From contig NZ_FNVU01000003.1 in the NCBI RefSeq assembly GCF_900107965.1, positions 124,001 to 188,000 on the forward strand: a stretch of DNA of 64,000 bases. The letters are read 5' to 3'. The position numbers were made by a program, and so were the translations under genes. Positions 10,501-17,696 of the stretch are shown here, one piece after another. Under the pieces are notes generated by a model. The model did no database searches, was not told the DNA's origin, and saw only the letters and a program-made list of their open reading frames with translations. The DNA is from Actinacidiphila yanglinensis. GTDB lineage: Bacteria; Actinomycetota; Actinomycetes; Streptomycetales; Streptomycetaceae. Every line of letters starts with the position of its first letter. Positions within the stretch are counted from its first letter, which is position 1.

Positions 10501-11293
10501 GACCTCCGCGCTGTGGGACAACGCCTCCGGCCTGCTGCTGTGGATGTCGCACCCCGCCTGGTACAGCACGGTGTGGCAGACCTACGACTACGACCTGGAC
10601 GTCAACGGCTTCTACCACGGCGCCCGCAAGGCGTGCGAGCCGCTGCACGTCCAACTGAGGCCCGCCGACGGGCAGATCACGGCGGTCAACCACACCACGG
10701 CGGCGCTCGTGGGGGCGACGGCGACCGCGACCACGTACGACCTGCTCGGCAACCGCCTGGCCGACCCGGTCACGGCGACGGTCGACGTGGCGCCCTCGGC
10801 CACGGCGGCCGGCCCGACCGCCGCCTTCACCGCCGACCTGCCGGCGCTGCACCTGCTGCGCCTGGAGCTGACCGCCGCCGACGGCACGAAGCTGTCCGAG
10901 AACACCTACTGGCGCTACCGGCAGACCTCCGACCTTCGCGGGCTCAACGCGCTGGCGCAGACCCGGGTGACGGTCGGTTCGGTGCGCGCGGCCGGACCGG
11001 CCGGACCGGGCGGGCACGCCGGGCGGGGGCACGGGACGTCCGCGGAAGGCGGCGCCCTGACCGCGGTGGTGCGCAACACCGGTGCCACCACGGCGGTGAT
11101 GGTGCGGATCTCGCTGCGGGACCGCACGACCGACGCGCGGGTGCTGCCCGCGTACGTGAGCGACAACTACCTGTGGCTGCTGCCGGGGGAGGAGCGGACC
11201 GTCACCGCGCGCTGGCCGCACGCCACGCGCGGCGGGGCCCGTCCGCGGATCGTGGCCGAGGGCTACAACGTGCGCCGCACGGTTGCCGGGTGA
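7550..11293 (+). CDS. Tat-exported GH2 enzyme (exo-glucosaminidase/mannosidase type) with internal discoidin
   Basis: A 1247-residue secreted GH2 protein of the exo-beta-D-glucosaminidase/beta-mannosidase branch. I choose GTG 7550 because AGGAGGAG precedes it and the protein then opens shortly before the Tat motif SRRRFLAAN. An N-terminal discoidin-like domain (about 65-230) is followed by the GH2 jelly roll (WWYRRSFRVP), an Ig domain (WWPNGYGDP, FGMRQFDY) and the TIM barrel (FCRGGNWGFDE). Likely catalytic residues are Glu846 (GANEG) and Glu904 (HTEIGMP). A C-terminal Ig-like domain follows. Between the Ig domain and the barrel, residues 600-729 hold two discoidin halves in swapped order (see findings). 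It lies 62 bp after the GH95 gene, so co-transcription is likely. Confidence 0.85.
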   Translation: MRDPELPEESPEASDQQPRPPRTTAGLSRRRFLAANSTVLAAFGAGVLLPAGVAAAAGPAGGTRGAGAGEDLALHRPVAVSSTAYAATIAPFAVDGLDGTGVRGSGWRAAVGDPQWITVDLQSVCTLTGVGLVFEAEAGDTPYLPPAGAHSREGSTGTEIQSSCAVAFTLEVSKDHANWQTVHEESDGAGGAVHITLDPAVAGRWIRMTATERSSAAPLGLNGLRVYGTAGAGRPAAEGWTDWRMPAGDPPDLAVAADGSVPIESGWALTADDFAPSADGAVLSGAGVDVSRWLPATVPGTVLAALVEQGKLPDPVVGRQNLEVPEALSRHSWWYRRSFRVPPGLERGPGRRVRLEFDGVNHHAEFWLNGIRLGEATHPYARAAFDITGALRPGSAENVLAVRVDPMPYPGSPADKGPSGDSWLDAGSGTMNRNAPTYMSVSGWDWMPPVRDRATGIWNHVRLRATGAALVADPRISTTLPDLPDLGTAEVTVVVPVTNTADSDQRVTVTAAFDGITVRKDVTVPAGKTSDVSLASGEFPALRITDPKLWWPNGYGDPALHDLTLTAAAGGATSDRRTFRFGMRQFDYAFSMPIAFVNGHGTQTVDFATRSARYVRVLAAHRATQYGVSMWTLSVYAAGDHDTDLARGRTATASSTDGSAGPPGNVTDGDSGTRWSSAYQDGQWIQVDLGDTVDTDRVTIEWETAYATDFTVQVSADGQQWTDAASVSQPPVRPLEISVNGTRVFCRGGNWGFDELLRRVLGTRTADTVALHRDQNFTMIRNWVGCSNREEFFAACDENGLLVWNDFWDGWSMDPPDHATYLALARDTLRAYRHHPSVAVWCGANEGAPPSAIDDGVRQAVADEAPDTLYLGSSADGVVKGHGPYGWTDPGSYFGTGNFGFHTEIGMPVLPVAETMRNLAGDEAPWPIGDVWGAHDWARNGAQSPQSYQAAIEDRLGTSADLDTFTTKAQLVNYENARAMFEAWTSALWDNASGLLLWMSHPAWYSTVWQTYDYDLDVNGFYHGARKACEPLHVQLRPADGQITAVNHTTAALVGATATATTYDLLGNRLADPVTATVDVAPSATAAGPTAAFTADLPALHLLRLELTAADGTKLSENTYWRYRQTSDLRGLNALAQTRVTVGSVRAAGPAGPGGHAGRGHGTSAEGGALTAVVRNTGATTAVMVRISLRDRTTDARVLPAYVSDNYLWLLPGEERTVTARWPHATRGGARPRIVAEGYNVRRTVAG

Positions 11294-11325
11294 GCCGGGT
11301 GAGCCGGGTGAGCCGGGTGAGCCGG
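11285..11325 (+). repeat. 9-bp tandem repeat across the stop codon of the GH2 gene
   Basis: Four perfect copies of GCCGGGTGA (11285-11320) plus a partial fifth. The first copy contains the TGA stop at 11291-11293. Because the unit is 9 bp, every copy places a TGA in the same frame. Confidence 0.9.
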
Positions 11326-11383
11326 ACCGGCCGGTCGCGCCGGGTGCCGCCGTCGAGCGGGCCGTCGCGCGGATGAGGGTGCC

Positions 11384-11418
11384 CCGGCCGCCGCCCCCCT
11401 GACCAGGGTGGCGGCCGG
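11384..11418. terminator. Bidirectional hairpin between convergent genes
   Basis: Perfect 9-bp arms CCGGCCGCC (11384-11392) and GGCGGCCGG (11410-11418) sit between the end of the GH2 gene and the end of the convergent isomerase gene. There is no U-tract, as is usual in Streptomyces. Confidence 0.6.
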
Positions 11419-11444
11419 AGCACCGGTCCTCGGGGGCGCGGGGA

Positions 11445-12452
11445 TCAGGACGAGGAGCTGAACGCCGAGTCGAAGGATGCCTCGGGCGGCTCGATCGCGG
11501 CCAGCGCCCTGACGTGCGCGAGCGCCTGCGGGGCGCCCAGCAGCCGGTCCATCCCGGCGTCCTCCCACTCCACCGAGATCGGCCCGTCGTAGCCGATGCT
11601 GTTCAGCATCCGGAAGACGGGCTCCCACGGCACGTCGCCGTGCCCGGTGGAGACGAAGTCCCAGCCGCGCCGCGGGTCGCCCCACGGCAGGTGCGAGCCG
11701 AGCCGGCCGTTTCGCCCGTTCAGCTGCTTGACGGACTCCTTGCAGTCCACGTGATAGATGCGGTCCTTGAAGTCGTAGAGAAAGCCCACCGGGTCCAGGT
11801 CCTGCCACACGAAGTGGCTCGGGTCGAAGTTCAGCCCGAACGCCGGGCGGTGGCCGATCGCCTCCAGGGTGCGGACCGTGGTCCAGTAGTCGTAGGCGAT
11901 CTCGCTGGGGTGCACCTCGTGGGCGAAGCGCACCCCGACCTCGTCGAAGACGTCGAGGATCGGGTTCCAGCGGTCGGCGAAGTCCTGGTAGCCGCGGTCG
12001 ATCATCTCCGGCGGGACCGGCGGGAACATCGCCACGGTGTGCCAGATCGACGAACCGGTGAAGCCCACCACGGTCTTGACCCCGAAGGCGGCGGCCGCCC
12101 GCGCGGTGTTCTTGATCTCCTCCGCGGCGCGCTGCCGGACCCCCTCGGGCTCGCCGTCGCCCCAGATCCGGGCCGGGAGGATGCCCTTGTGCCGCTCGTC
12201 GATCGGGTGGTCGCACACCGCCTGCCCGGTGAGGTGGCAGGAGATCGTCCAGCTGCGCAGCCCGTGCTTCTCCAGGGTGTCGCGCAACCGCGGCAGGTAG
12301 GAGTCGTCGCTCAGCGCCGCCTCCACGTCGAAGTGGTCGCCCCAGCAGGCGATCTCCAGGCCGTCGTAGCCCCACTCGGAGGCGAGCCGGCACACCTCGG
12401 TGAACGGCAGGTCGGCGAACTGGCCGGTGAACAGGGTGACGGGTCGGGCCAT
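11445..12452 (-). CDS. Sugar phosphate isomerase/epimerase (xylose-isomerase-like TIM barrel)
   Basis: A 335-residue cytoplasmic protein of the AP-endonuclease-2/xylose-isomerase-like superfamily. ATG 12452 is preceded by AGGAGG. Family-like segments include [11 protein letters not shown] near the N terminus, [14 protein letters not shown], and metal-ligand-like stretches [10 protein letters not shown] and HVDCKES, consistent with the Glu/Asp/His metal site of these enzymes. It lies downstream of the Gfo/Idh/MocA gene on the same strand with a gap of about 110 bp, and such pairs commonly interconvert oxidised or epimerised sugars. It probably handles sugar released by the neighbouring glycosidases. 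The exact substrate cannot be read from sequence. Confidence 0.85.
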   Translation of the reverse strand: MARPVTLFTGQFADLPFTEVCRLASEWGYDGLEIACWGDHFDVEAALSDDSYLPRLRDTLEKHGLRSWTISCHLTGQAVCDHPIDERHKGILPARIWGDGEPEGVRQRAAEEIKNTARAAAAFGVKTVVGFTGSSIWHTVAMFPPVPPEMIDRGYQDFADRWNPILDVFDEVGVRFAHEVHPSEIAYDYWTTVRTLEAIGHRPAFGLNFDPSHFVWQDLDPVGFLYDFKDRIYHVDCKESVKQLNGRNGRLGSHLPWGDPRRGWDFVSTGHGDVPWEPVFRMLNSIGYDGPISVEWEDAGMDRLLGAPQALAHVRALAAIEPPEASFDSAFSSSS

Positions 12453-12563
12453 GGCGTGGGTCCTCCTGCGGTCGGTCGTACGAAGTCGTGGCGGGTCGGG
12501 GGAGGTCAGGGGTGGGGCGGGGCCTCGCGGTTCCGGGCCGGTCGGCGCGGGCGGCCCCGCGGC

Positions 12564-13772
12564 TCAGGACGTGACGGGGATGTGCACGCCCAGCGCGGCG
12601 GCGCTGGACTCCACCGCGGCCAGGACCCGTTGCACCTGGAGCCCTTCGGCGAAGGACGGCCGCGGGTCGGTGCCCTCGGCCACCGCCGTGACGAAGTCGC
12701 GTACCTGGTGGGTGAAGGAGTGCTCGTACCCGATCAGGTGGCCGGGCGGCCACCAGGCGTCCATGTACGGGTGGGTCGGCTCGGTCACCAGCAGCCGGCG
12801 GAAGCCCGCGGTCGCGGCGTCCTCGGTCCGGTCGTGGAAGGCCAGTTCGTTCATCGACTCGGCGTCGAAGGCGATGCTGCCCAGCGAGCCGCTGATCTCG
12901 ATCCGCATCGCGTTCTTGTGCCCGGTGGCGAACCGCGTCGCCTCGAACACGCCGATCGCGCCGCCCTCGAACCGTGCCGTGAACACCGCCGCATCGTCCA
13001 CGGTCACCGCGCCGCGCTCGCCCGACGCGGTGCCGGACAGGCCGCTGGAGCTGGCCGGCAGCGGCCGCTCGGTCACGAACGTCTCCAGCAGCGCGCCCAC
13101 CGACGCGATCCGCCGGCCGGTCAGGTACTGCGCCGCGTCGATGCTGTGCGCGCCCAGGTCGCCGAGCGCTCCCGACCCGGCCCGGTCCTTGCGCAGCCGC
13201 CAGGCGAGCGGGAACTCCGGGTCCACCAGCCAGTCCTGGAGGTAGCTCGCGCGCACCTGGTGGATGCGGCCGAGCCGGCCGTCCGCGACGAGTTGCCGGG
13301 CCAGCGCCATCGCGGGCACCCGGCGGTAGTTGAAGGCGACCATCGAGCGCACCCCGGCGGCCCGGGCCCGCTCGGCCGCGCCGGCCATCTCCTCGGCCTC
13401 CGCGACCGAGTTGGCGAGCGGCTTCTCGCACAGCACGTGCTTGCCCGCGGCCAGCGCCGCCAGCGCGATCGGGGCGTGGCTGTCGCCCGGCGTGCAGATG
13501 TCCACGACATCGATGTCCGGACGTGCCACGAGCGCGCGCCAGTCGGTCTCGCAGGACTCCCAGCCGTACCGCTCGGCGGACGCGCGGACGGACGCGGCGT
13601 CCCGGCCGCAGACGGCCGCCATCTCGACCCTGCGCGGGAGGTCGAAGAAGCGGCCCGCGGTGCGCCAGGCGTGCGAGTGGGCGGCGCCCATGAAGGCGTG
13701 CCCGACCATGCCGACCCGCAGGGCGGGCACCGTGGCCGCCGCGTCCGCGGGCGGCGGGGGTGTAGACGTCAA
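12564..13772 (-). CDS. Gfo/Idh/MocA family oxidoreductase
   Basis: An NAD(P)-dependent sugar or inositol dehydrogenase-type protein of about 402 residues. The Rossmann motif is VGMVGHAFMGAAHSH, and the family EKP motif appears in HVLCEKPLANS. FNYRRVPAMALA and the GDLGAHSIDAAQYL segment (family catalytic His region) follow. I prefer the TTG start at 13772 because AGGAGGA lies 6-8 nt upstream; an in-frame ATG at 13811 lacks a ribosome binding site and would add 13 unlikely residues. It is first in a two-gene unit with the isomerase and divergent from the ROK regulator, the probable controller. Confidence 0.85.
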   Translation of the reverse strand: MTSTPPPPADAAATVPALRVGMVGHAFMGAAHSHAWRTAGRFFDLPRRVEMAAVCGRDAASVRASAERYGWESCETDWRALVARPDIDVVDICTPGDSHAPIALAALAAGKHVLCEKPLANSVAEAEEMAGAAERARAAGVRSMVAFNYRRVPAMALARQLVADGRLGRIHQVRASYLQDWLVDPEFPLAWRLRKDRAGSGALGDLGAHSIDAAQYLTGRRIASVGALLETFVTERPLPASSSGLSGTASGERGAVTVDDAAVFTARFEGGAIGVFEATRFATGHKNAMRIEISGSLGSIAFDAESMNELAFHDRTEDAATAGFRRLLVTEPTHPYMDAWWPPGHLIGYEHSFTHQVRDFVTAVAEGTDPRPSFAEGLQVQRVLAAVESSAAALGVHIPVTS

Positions 13773-13880
13773 GGTGGATCCTCCTGGCGGCCCGACGCAA
13801 TTGTTATTCATCCGGCATCGACTGAAACTCCGTGCGCCGGATAGAACAGTTCGCGAGTTTCTGCCTAAACTTTGTCATAA

Positions 13881-13895
13881 GTCAAGGCTCTTGAC
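13881..13895. promoter_or_regulatory. Inverted repeat in the divergent ROK/oxidoreductase promoter region
   Basis: GTCAAG-GCT-CTTGAC is a perfect 6-bp-arm dyad about 58 bp upstream of the ROK start and 109 bp from the oxidoreductase start. Each arm also supplies a TTGAC -35-like element, one per strand. That position suits an operator for the adjacent ROK regulator. This is inference. Confidence 0.45.
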
Positions 13896-13952
13896 GGCAG
13901 GATCCGCAAGAAGGCACCGTGCGGCTGACCATTCGTACACACCCCGGGGGTC

Positions 13953-15158
13953 ATGATCGAAACGCCAGTCAACCTGCGCGAGGTAGGAAGGCTACGGGTC
14001 CTGGAGGCCCTGCACACCACTACGCGCAGCAGCCGTCCCGAACTGGTCCGGGTCACCGGGCTGTCCAGGGCCACCGTCTCCTCCCTGATCGCCGACCTGA
14101 TCGCGGTCGGGCTGGTCACCGAGGACGAAGGCCCCGAGGACCCGGAGCCGCGCCGCACCGGACGCCCCGCGCAGTCGCTCTCCCTGGTCCCGACCGCCGG
14201 CTACGCGATCGGCGCGGACATCGGCCACCAGCACGTGCGGGTGATCCTGTGCGACCTGTTCGGCGCGGTGCTGTGGGAGCACTGGGTGGCCAAGGAGGTG
14301 GACCGCGCCCCGGAGGAGACCCTCGACCTGGTCGCGGTCCTGGTCGGCCGGGCCCTCCAGGAGACCGGGGTGGTCCGCGAGCGCGTGCTCGGCATCGGCG
14401 CCGGCATCGCCTCCCCGGTCGAGAAGGGCAGCGGCGCCCTGGGCGCGGAGGGCATCATGCCCGGCTGGGTCGGCATGCGCCTGACCGACGAGCTGCGCCG
14501 CCGTACCTCCCTGCCGGTCCGCGTGACCAACGACGCCAACGCCGGCGCGCTCGCCGAGCGGATGTACGGCGCGGGGCGGCAGGCCGGCGACATGGTCTAC
14601 GTGCGGCTGTCGGCCGGTATCGGCGCGGGCATCGTCAGCAACGGGAAGCTGCTGCTGGGCGCGCGCGGCCTGGCCGGTGAGATCGGGCACCTCCCGCTCA
14701 CCGCGGACGGGTTGATCTGCCGCTGCGGCAACCGCGGCTGCCTGGAGACCGTGGCCAGCCCGGTCGCCATCGCCCGTCTTCTGTCGGACAGTTGGGGGCA
14801 GCAGGTCGCCCCCCGGGACCTGCCCGCGCTGATCGAGCAGCGCAACACCGGGGCCCTGCGGGCGGTCCGCGACGCCGGGGACGCGGTCGGCCGCGCGCTG
14901 TCCACCCTGGTCACGCTGCTCAACCCGCGGCTGATCGTGGTCGGCGGCGACCTGGCGGGTGCCGGCGAGGACATCCTCGAACCGATGCGGGCCGGGGTGC
15001 GGCGGCACACGCTGCCGTCGGCGGTGGAGAGCGTCGAGATCGTCACCGGTGGCCTCGGAGACGGCGCCGAGGTCCGCGGCGCGGCGGGGCTGGTCCTGGC
15101 CGACGCCCCCCAACTGCTGTCCGGAGCACCCGCCGCGCCGCAGGCGAAGCCCGCGTAG
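13953..15158 (+). CDS. ROK family transcriptional regulator
   Basis: A 401-residue NagC/XylR-type regulator. The N-terminal winged helix (residues about 5-65, with LVRVTGLSRATVSSLIADL as recognition region) is followed by an actin-like ROK domain. The phosphate-binding motif is GADIGHQHVRVIL, and the Cys-rich zinc signature is CRCGNRGCLETVAS. The DNA-binding domain makes a repressor more likely than a free sugar kinase. It is divergent from the oxidoreductase-isomerase unit and close to the glycosidases, so it probably represses this locus until a sugar ligand binds. The ATG at 13953 has only a weak GGGGG upstream. Confidence 0.88.
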   Translation: MIETPVNLREVGRLRVLEALHTTTRSSRPELVRVTGLSRATVSSLIADLIAVGLVTEDEGPEDPEPRRTGRPAQSLSLVPTAGYAIGADIGHQHVRVILCDLFGAVLWEHWVAKEVDRAPEETLDLVAVLVGRALQETGVVRERVLGIGAGIASPVEKGSGALGAEGIMPGWVGMRLTDELRRRTSLPVRVTNDANAGALAERMYGAGRQAGDMVYVRLSAGIGAGIVSNGKLLLGARGLAGEIGHLPLTADGLICRCGNRGCLETVASPVAIARLLSDSWGQQVAPRDLPALIEQRNTGALRAVRDAGDAVGRALSTLVTLLNPRLIVVGGDLAGAGEDILEPMRAGVRRHTLPSAVESVEIVTGGLGDGAEVRGAAGLVLADAPQLLSGAPAAPQAKPA

Positions 15159-15269
15159 CGCCGCGCGGAGGGACCCTGCGGGCGCGTGGAAGGGAGCGCG
15201 TACGGTCCTCCGGCCGCTGCGCGGACGGATGCACGGACGGAGCCGTGGGCGAGCACCCACAATGGGTGC

Positions 15270-16097
15270 ATGGAACCCCTGATCACCGCGGCCGAGCTGA
15301 CCGCGGCGCCCGCCACGACCGCCGTCCTCGACGTCCGCTACCGGATGGGCGGCCCGCCCGGGCACGGCGAGTACGCCCGCGGGCACATCCCCGGCGCCCG
15401 CTACGTCGACCTGGACGCGGCCCTGGCCGCGCCGCCGGGCCCGAACGGGCGGCACCCGCTGCCCGACGTCGAGGTGTTCGGGGCGGCGATGCGCGCCGCG
15501 GGGGTCGGCGCGGACACCGACGTGGTGCTCTACGACGACTGGAACGGCTGGGGCCCGGCCAGGGCGTGGTGGCTGCTGCGCTGGGCGGGCCACGCGAGGG
15601 TCCGGGTGCTGGACGGCGGGCTGGCCGCGTGGAAGGCCGCGGGGCTGCCGCTGAGCACCGAGGAACCCGTGCCGGGGGAGGGGGACTTCGTGCCCCGGCC
15701 CGGCGCGCTGCCGGTGCTCGACGCGGACGGCGCCGCCGAACTGGCCCGCCGCGGGCTGCTGCTGGACGCCCGCGCCGGGGAGCGCTACCGCGGCGAGACC
15801 GAGCCGATCGACCCGGTCGCGGGCCACATTCCGGGCGCGGTGAACGCACCGACGACCGAGAACGTCACCGAGGGCGGGCTCTTCCGCACCCCCGCCGAAC
15901 TCACCGCCCGCTTCGGCGCGCTGGGCGCGACGCCGGGGGCCGAGGTCGGCGTCTACTGCGGCTCGGGCGTGTCCGCGGCCCACCAGATCCTGGCGCTCGC
16001 CGTCGCGGGCGTCCCCGCGGCCCTCTACGTGGGCTCCTGGAGCGAGTGGACGGCCGAGGGCTCCCGCCCGGTGGCGACCGGCGGGCGGCCGGGCTGA
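15270..16097 (+). CDS. Sulfurtransferase with two rhodanese domains
   Basis: A 275-residue thiosulfate/3-mercaptopyruvate sulfurtransferase. The first domain has VLDVRYRMGGPPGHGEYARG and GHIPGARYVDLD and is catalytically inactive by family precedent. The second carries the loop YCGSGVSAAH with catalytic Cys230. I choose ATG 15270 because it gives a normal N terminus. No Shine-Dalgarno is visible, but CACAAT (15258-15263) ends 6 nt before the ATG, suggesting a leaderless transcript. The role is transfer of sulfane sulfur to cyanide or thiols in the cytoplasm. It is separated from sepH by a strong terminator. Confidence 0.88.
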   Translation: MEPLITAAELTAAPATTAVLDVRYRMGGPPGHGEYARGHIPGARYVDLDAALAAPPGPNGRHPLPDVEVFGAAMRAAGVGADTDVVLYDDWNGWGPARAWWLLRWAGHARVRVLDGGLAAWKAAGLPLSTEEPVPGEGDFVPRPGALPVLDADGAAELARRGLLLDARAGERYRGETEPIDPVAGHIPGAVNAPTTENVTEGGLFRTPAELTARFGALGATPGAEVGVYCGSGVSAAHQILALAVAGVPAALYVGSWSEWTAEGSRPVATGGRPG

Positions 16098-16160
16098 GCG
16101 GCCGGTGCCGGGTTCCGGCGCCGGGGCGGGCCGGCACCGCTCGGCCCGCGCGAGGCACGC

Positions 16161-16194
16161 GTAAGGGGCAGTCACCAAAGTGGCTGCCCCTTAC
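16161..16194. terminator. Bidirectional terminator between rhodanese gene and sepH
   Basis: Perfect 11-bp arms GTAAGGGGCAG (16161-16171) and CTGCCCCTTAC (16184-16194) extend inward through a G-T pair and CAC/GTG to a 4-nt loop, giving about 15 bp. It lies between convergent genes. Confidence 0.85.
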
Positions 16195-16241
16195 GGCCGT
16201 CGGCTCCCGGTCGGTGACCCGATTCCCCTCACGGGGCCGGG

Positions 16242-17300
16242 CTACTCCTGCTTCTTACGGCGGCTGCCGAAGACGATCTCGTCCCAGCTCGGCACCGTGG
16301 CCCGCCGGCCCGGGCGGACACCGTCCGCCTCGGCCTGGCGGTCGGTGGTGCCCTTCAGGCGGTCGCGGTGGCCCGCCACCGCGCGCGGCATCAGCACGTC
16401 GGCATAGGCGGAACCCGCGCCCGCGCTCGCGGCGGGAGCAGCCTCCTCCGCGGCCTCCTGCGGTACTTCGGCCGCCGGTGCGGTGTCCGGCGGTCCCGCG
16501 GGGGGAGCGGGCACGACCATGTCGCCACGGAAGCTCGGCACCGCTTCGAGCAGGCTGGTGAGCGAGTCCCGCTCCTCCGGCTGCTCCTCGGCACGCGCCT
16601 CCCGGTCCTGGCGCTCCACCCGCTCGGGGCGCTCCGGGCGCTCGGTCCCCGGGCGATCCAGCGGGCGGTCCCTGGGCAGCCGGGCGATCCGGGGCACGAA
16701 CGGGAAGCTCGGCTCCTGGCCCTGCGTCTGCGTGGTCTCGCCGATCAGCGCGCGGGCCTCGTCGTCGACCGCCTGGACGAGGCGGCGCGGCGGGTCGTAG
16801 GTCCAGCTCGCCGAGTGCGGCTCACCGGCCACCCGGTAGACCAGCAGCACCTCCCAGCTGCCGTCGTCGCGGCGCCAGGAGTCCCACAGCACGGTGTCCT
16901 TCTCGGCGCCGCGCAGCAGCAGTCGCTCGGCGACCGCCTCGCCCAGCTGGGGGCCGGTGGTCTCGCCCTGGCGCCGCACCGGGGTCTTCCTGGCCCGCTC
17001 GGCCATGAAGGCCCGCTCGGCCAGGACCGGCCCCTCGAAGCGCCGTACCCGCTCCACCGGGATGCCGCCCAGCTGGGCGACCTCCTCGGCCGAGGCACCC
17101 GCGCGTATCCGCGCCTGGATGTCCCGGGGCCGCAGATGGCTCTCGACCTCGATCTCGATCTGCCCGAGCCGGGCCCGGTCGTTGCGCACGGCGGCGCGCA
17201 GCCGCTCGTCGATGGGGAGGGTGTACTCCGTGCTGTCGGCAGCTTTGAGCACCAGTCGGGTGCCGTCGTTGCTGACGGCCACGACCCGCAGTTCGGGCAC
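16242..17300 (-). CDS. sepH: Septation protein SepH (DUF3071)
   Basis: SepH stimulates FtsZ assembly during Streptomyces cell division. The N-terminal DUF3071 domain (VPELRVVAVSNDGTRLVLK, then IEVESHLRPRDIQARIRAG with its helix-turn-helix-like segment) is followed by a conserved central block (DSWRRDDGSWEVLLVYRVAG). A variable Pro/Glu/Arg-rich linker leads to the typical terminus WDEIVFGSRRKKQE. GTG 17300 is chosen because GGGAGGTAACC immediately precedes it; longer in-frame starts lack a ribosome site. This gives 352 residues, close to known SepH proteins. Confidence 0.93.
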   Translation of the reverse strand: MPELRVVAVSNDGTRLVLKAADSTEYTLPIDERLRAAVRNDRARLGQIEIEVESHLRPRDIQARIRAGASAEEVAQLGGIPVERVRRFEGPVLAERAFMAERARKTPVRRQGETTGPQLGEAVAERLLLRGAEKDTVLWDSWRRDDGSWEVLLVYRVAGEPHSASWTYDPPRRLVQAVDDEARALIGETTQTQGQEPSFPFVPRIARLPRDRPLDRPGTERPERPERVERQDREARAEEQPEERDSLTSLLEAVPSFRGDMVVPAPPAGPPDTAPAAEVPQEAAEEAAPAASAGAGSAYADVLMPRAVAGHRDRLKGTTDRQAEADGVRPGRRATVPSWDEIVFGSRRKKQE

Positions 17301-17696
17301 GGTTACCTCCCGGGTGGTGCCTGCCGACGTCACGTGCGTCGCTGCTCCCGTTGAACGAGTGTGGCCTGCCCGGGTGCAGCGTGCCACAACCTTGCGGAGT
17401 TACCCGGCGTGTCGGGGTGAGATGGTGACACGCCGTTATGGGAAGGTGGTCGGTTGGCCACCCAGCGTGACCAACAGGGGCACCCCGGGACGAGCGCTCT
17501 CGATTCCCCTCCACACGTCCTGGGCGACCGACCGGGCATCGGAAGCCAGGATTCGTCACGGTACTCCATTCGGACCACCGGAGGGTGGCTGCCGCGCCGT
17601 CGAATGTCGTGCGCCGAGGGCGAGTTGGGTGACCCGGCTCACAAACACCTGCTGCACGCATCACCCAAAAGAGGGCGTAGTTCGCCAAACGGCGCC
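17301..17696. other. 396-bp intergenic region upstream of sepH
   Basis: Apart from the sepH ribosome binding site at its left edge I find no convincing promoter, hairpin or gene. Weak short frames on both strands lack ribosome sites and normal codon bias. The region must contain the sepH promoter unless sepH is read from the upstream oxidase gene. Confidence 0.4.
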
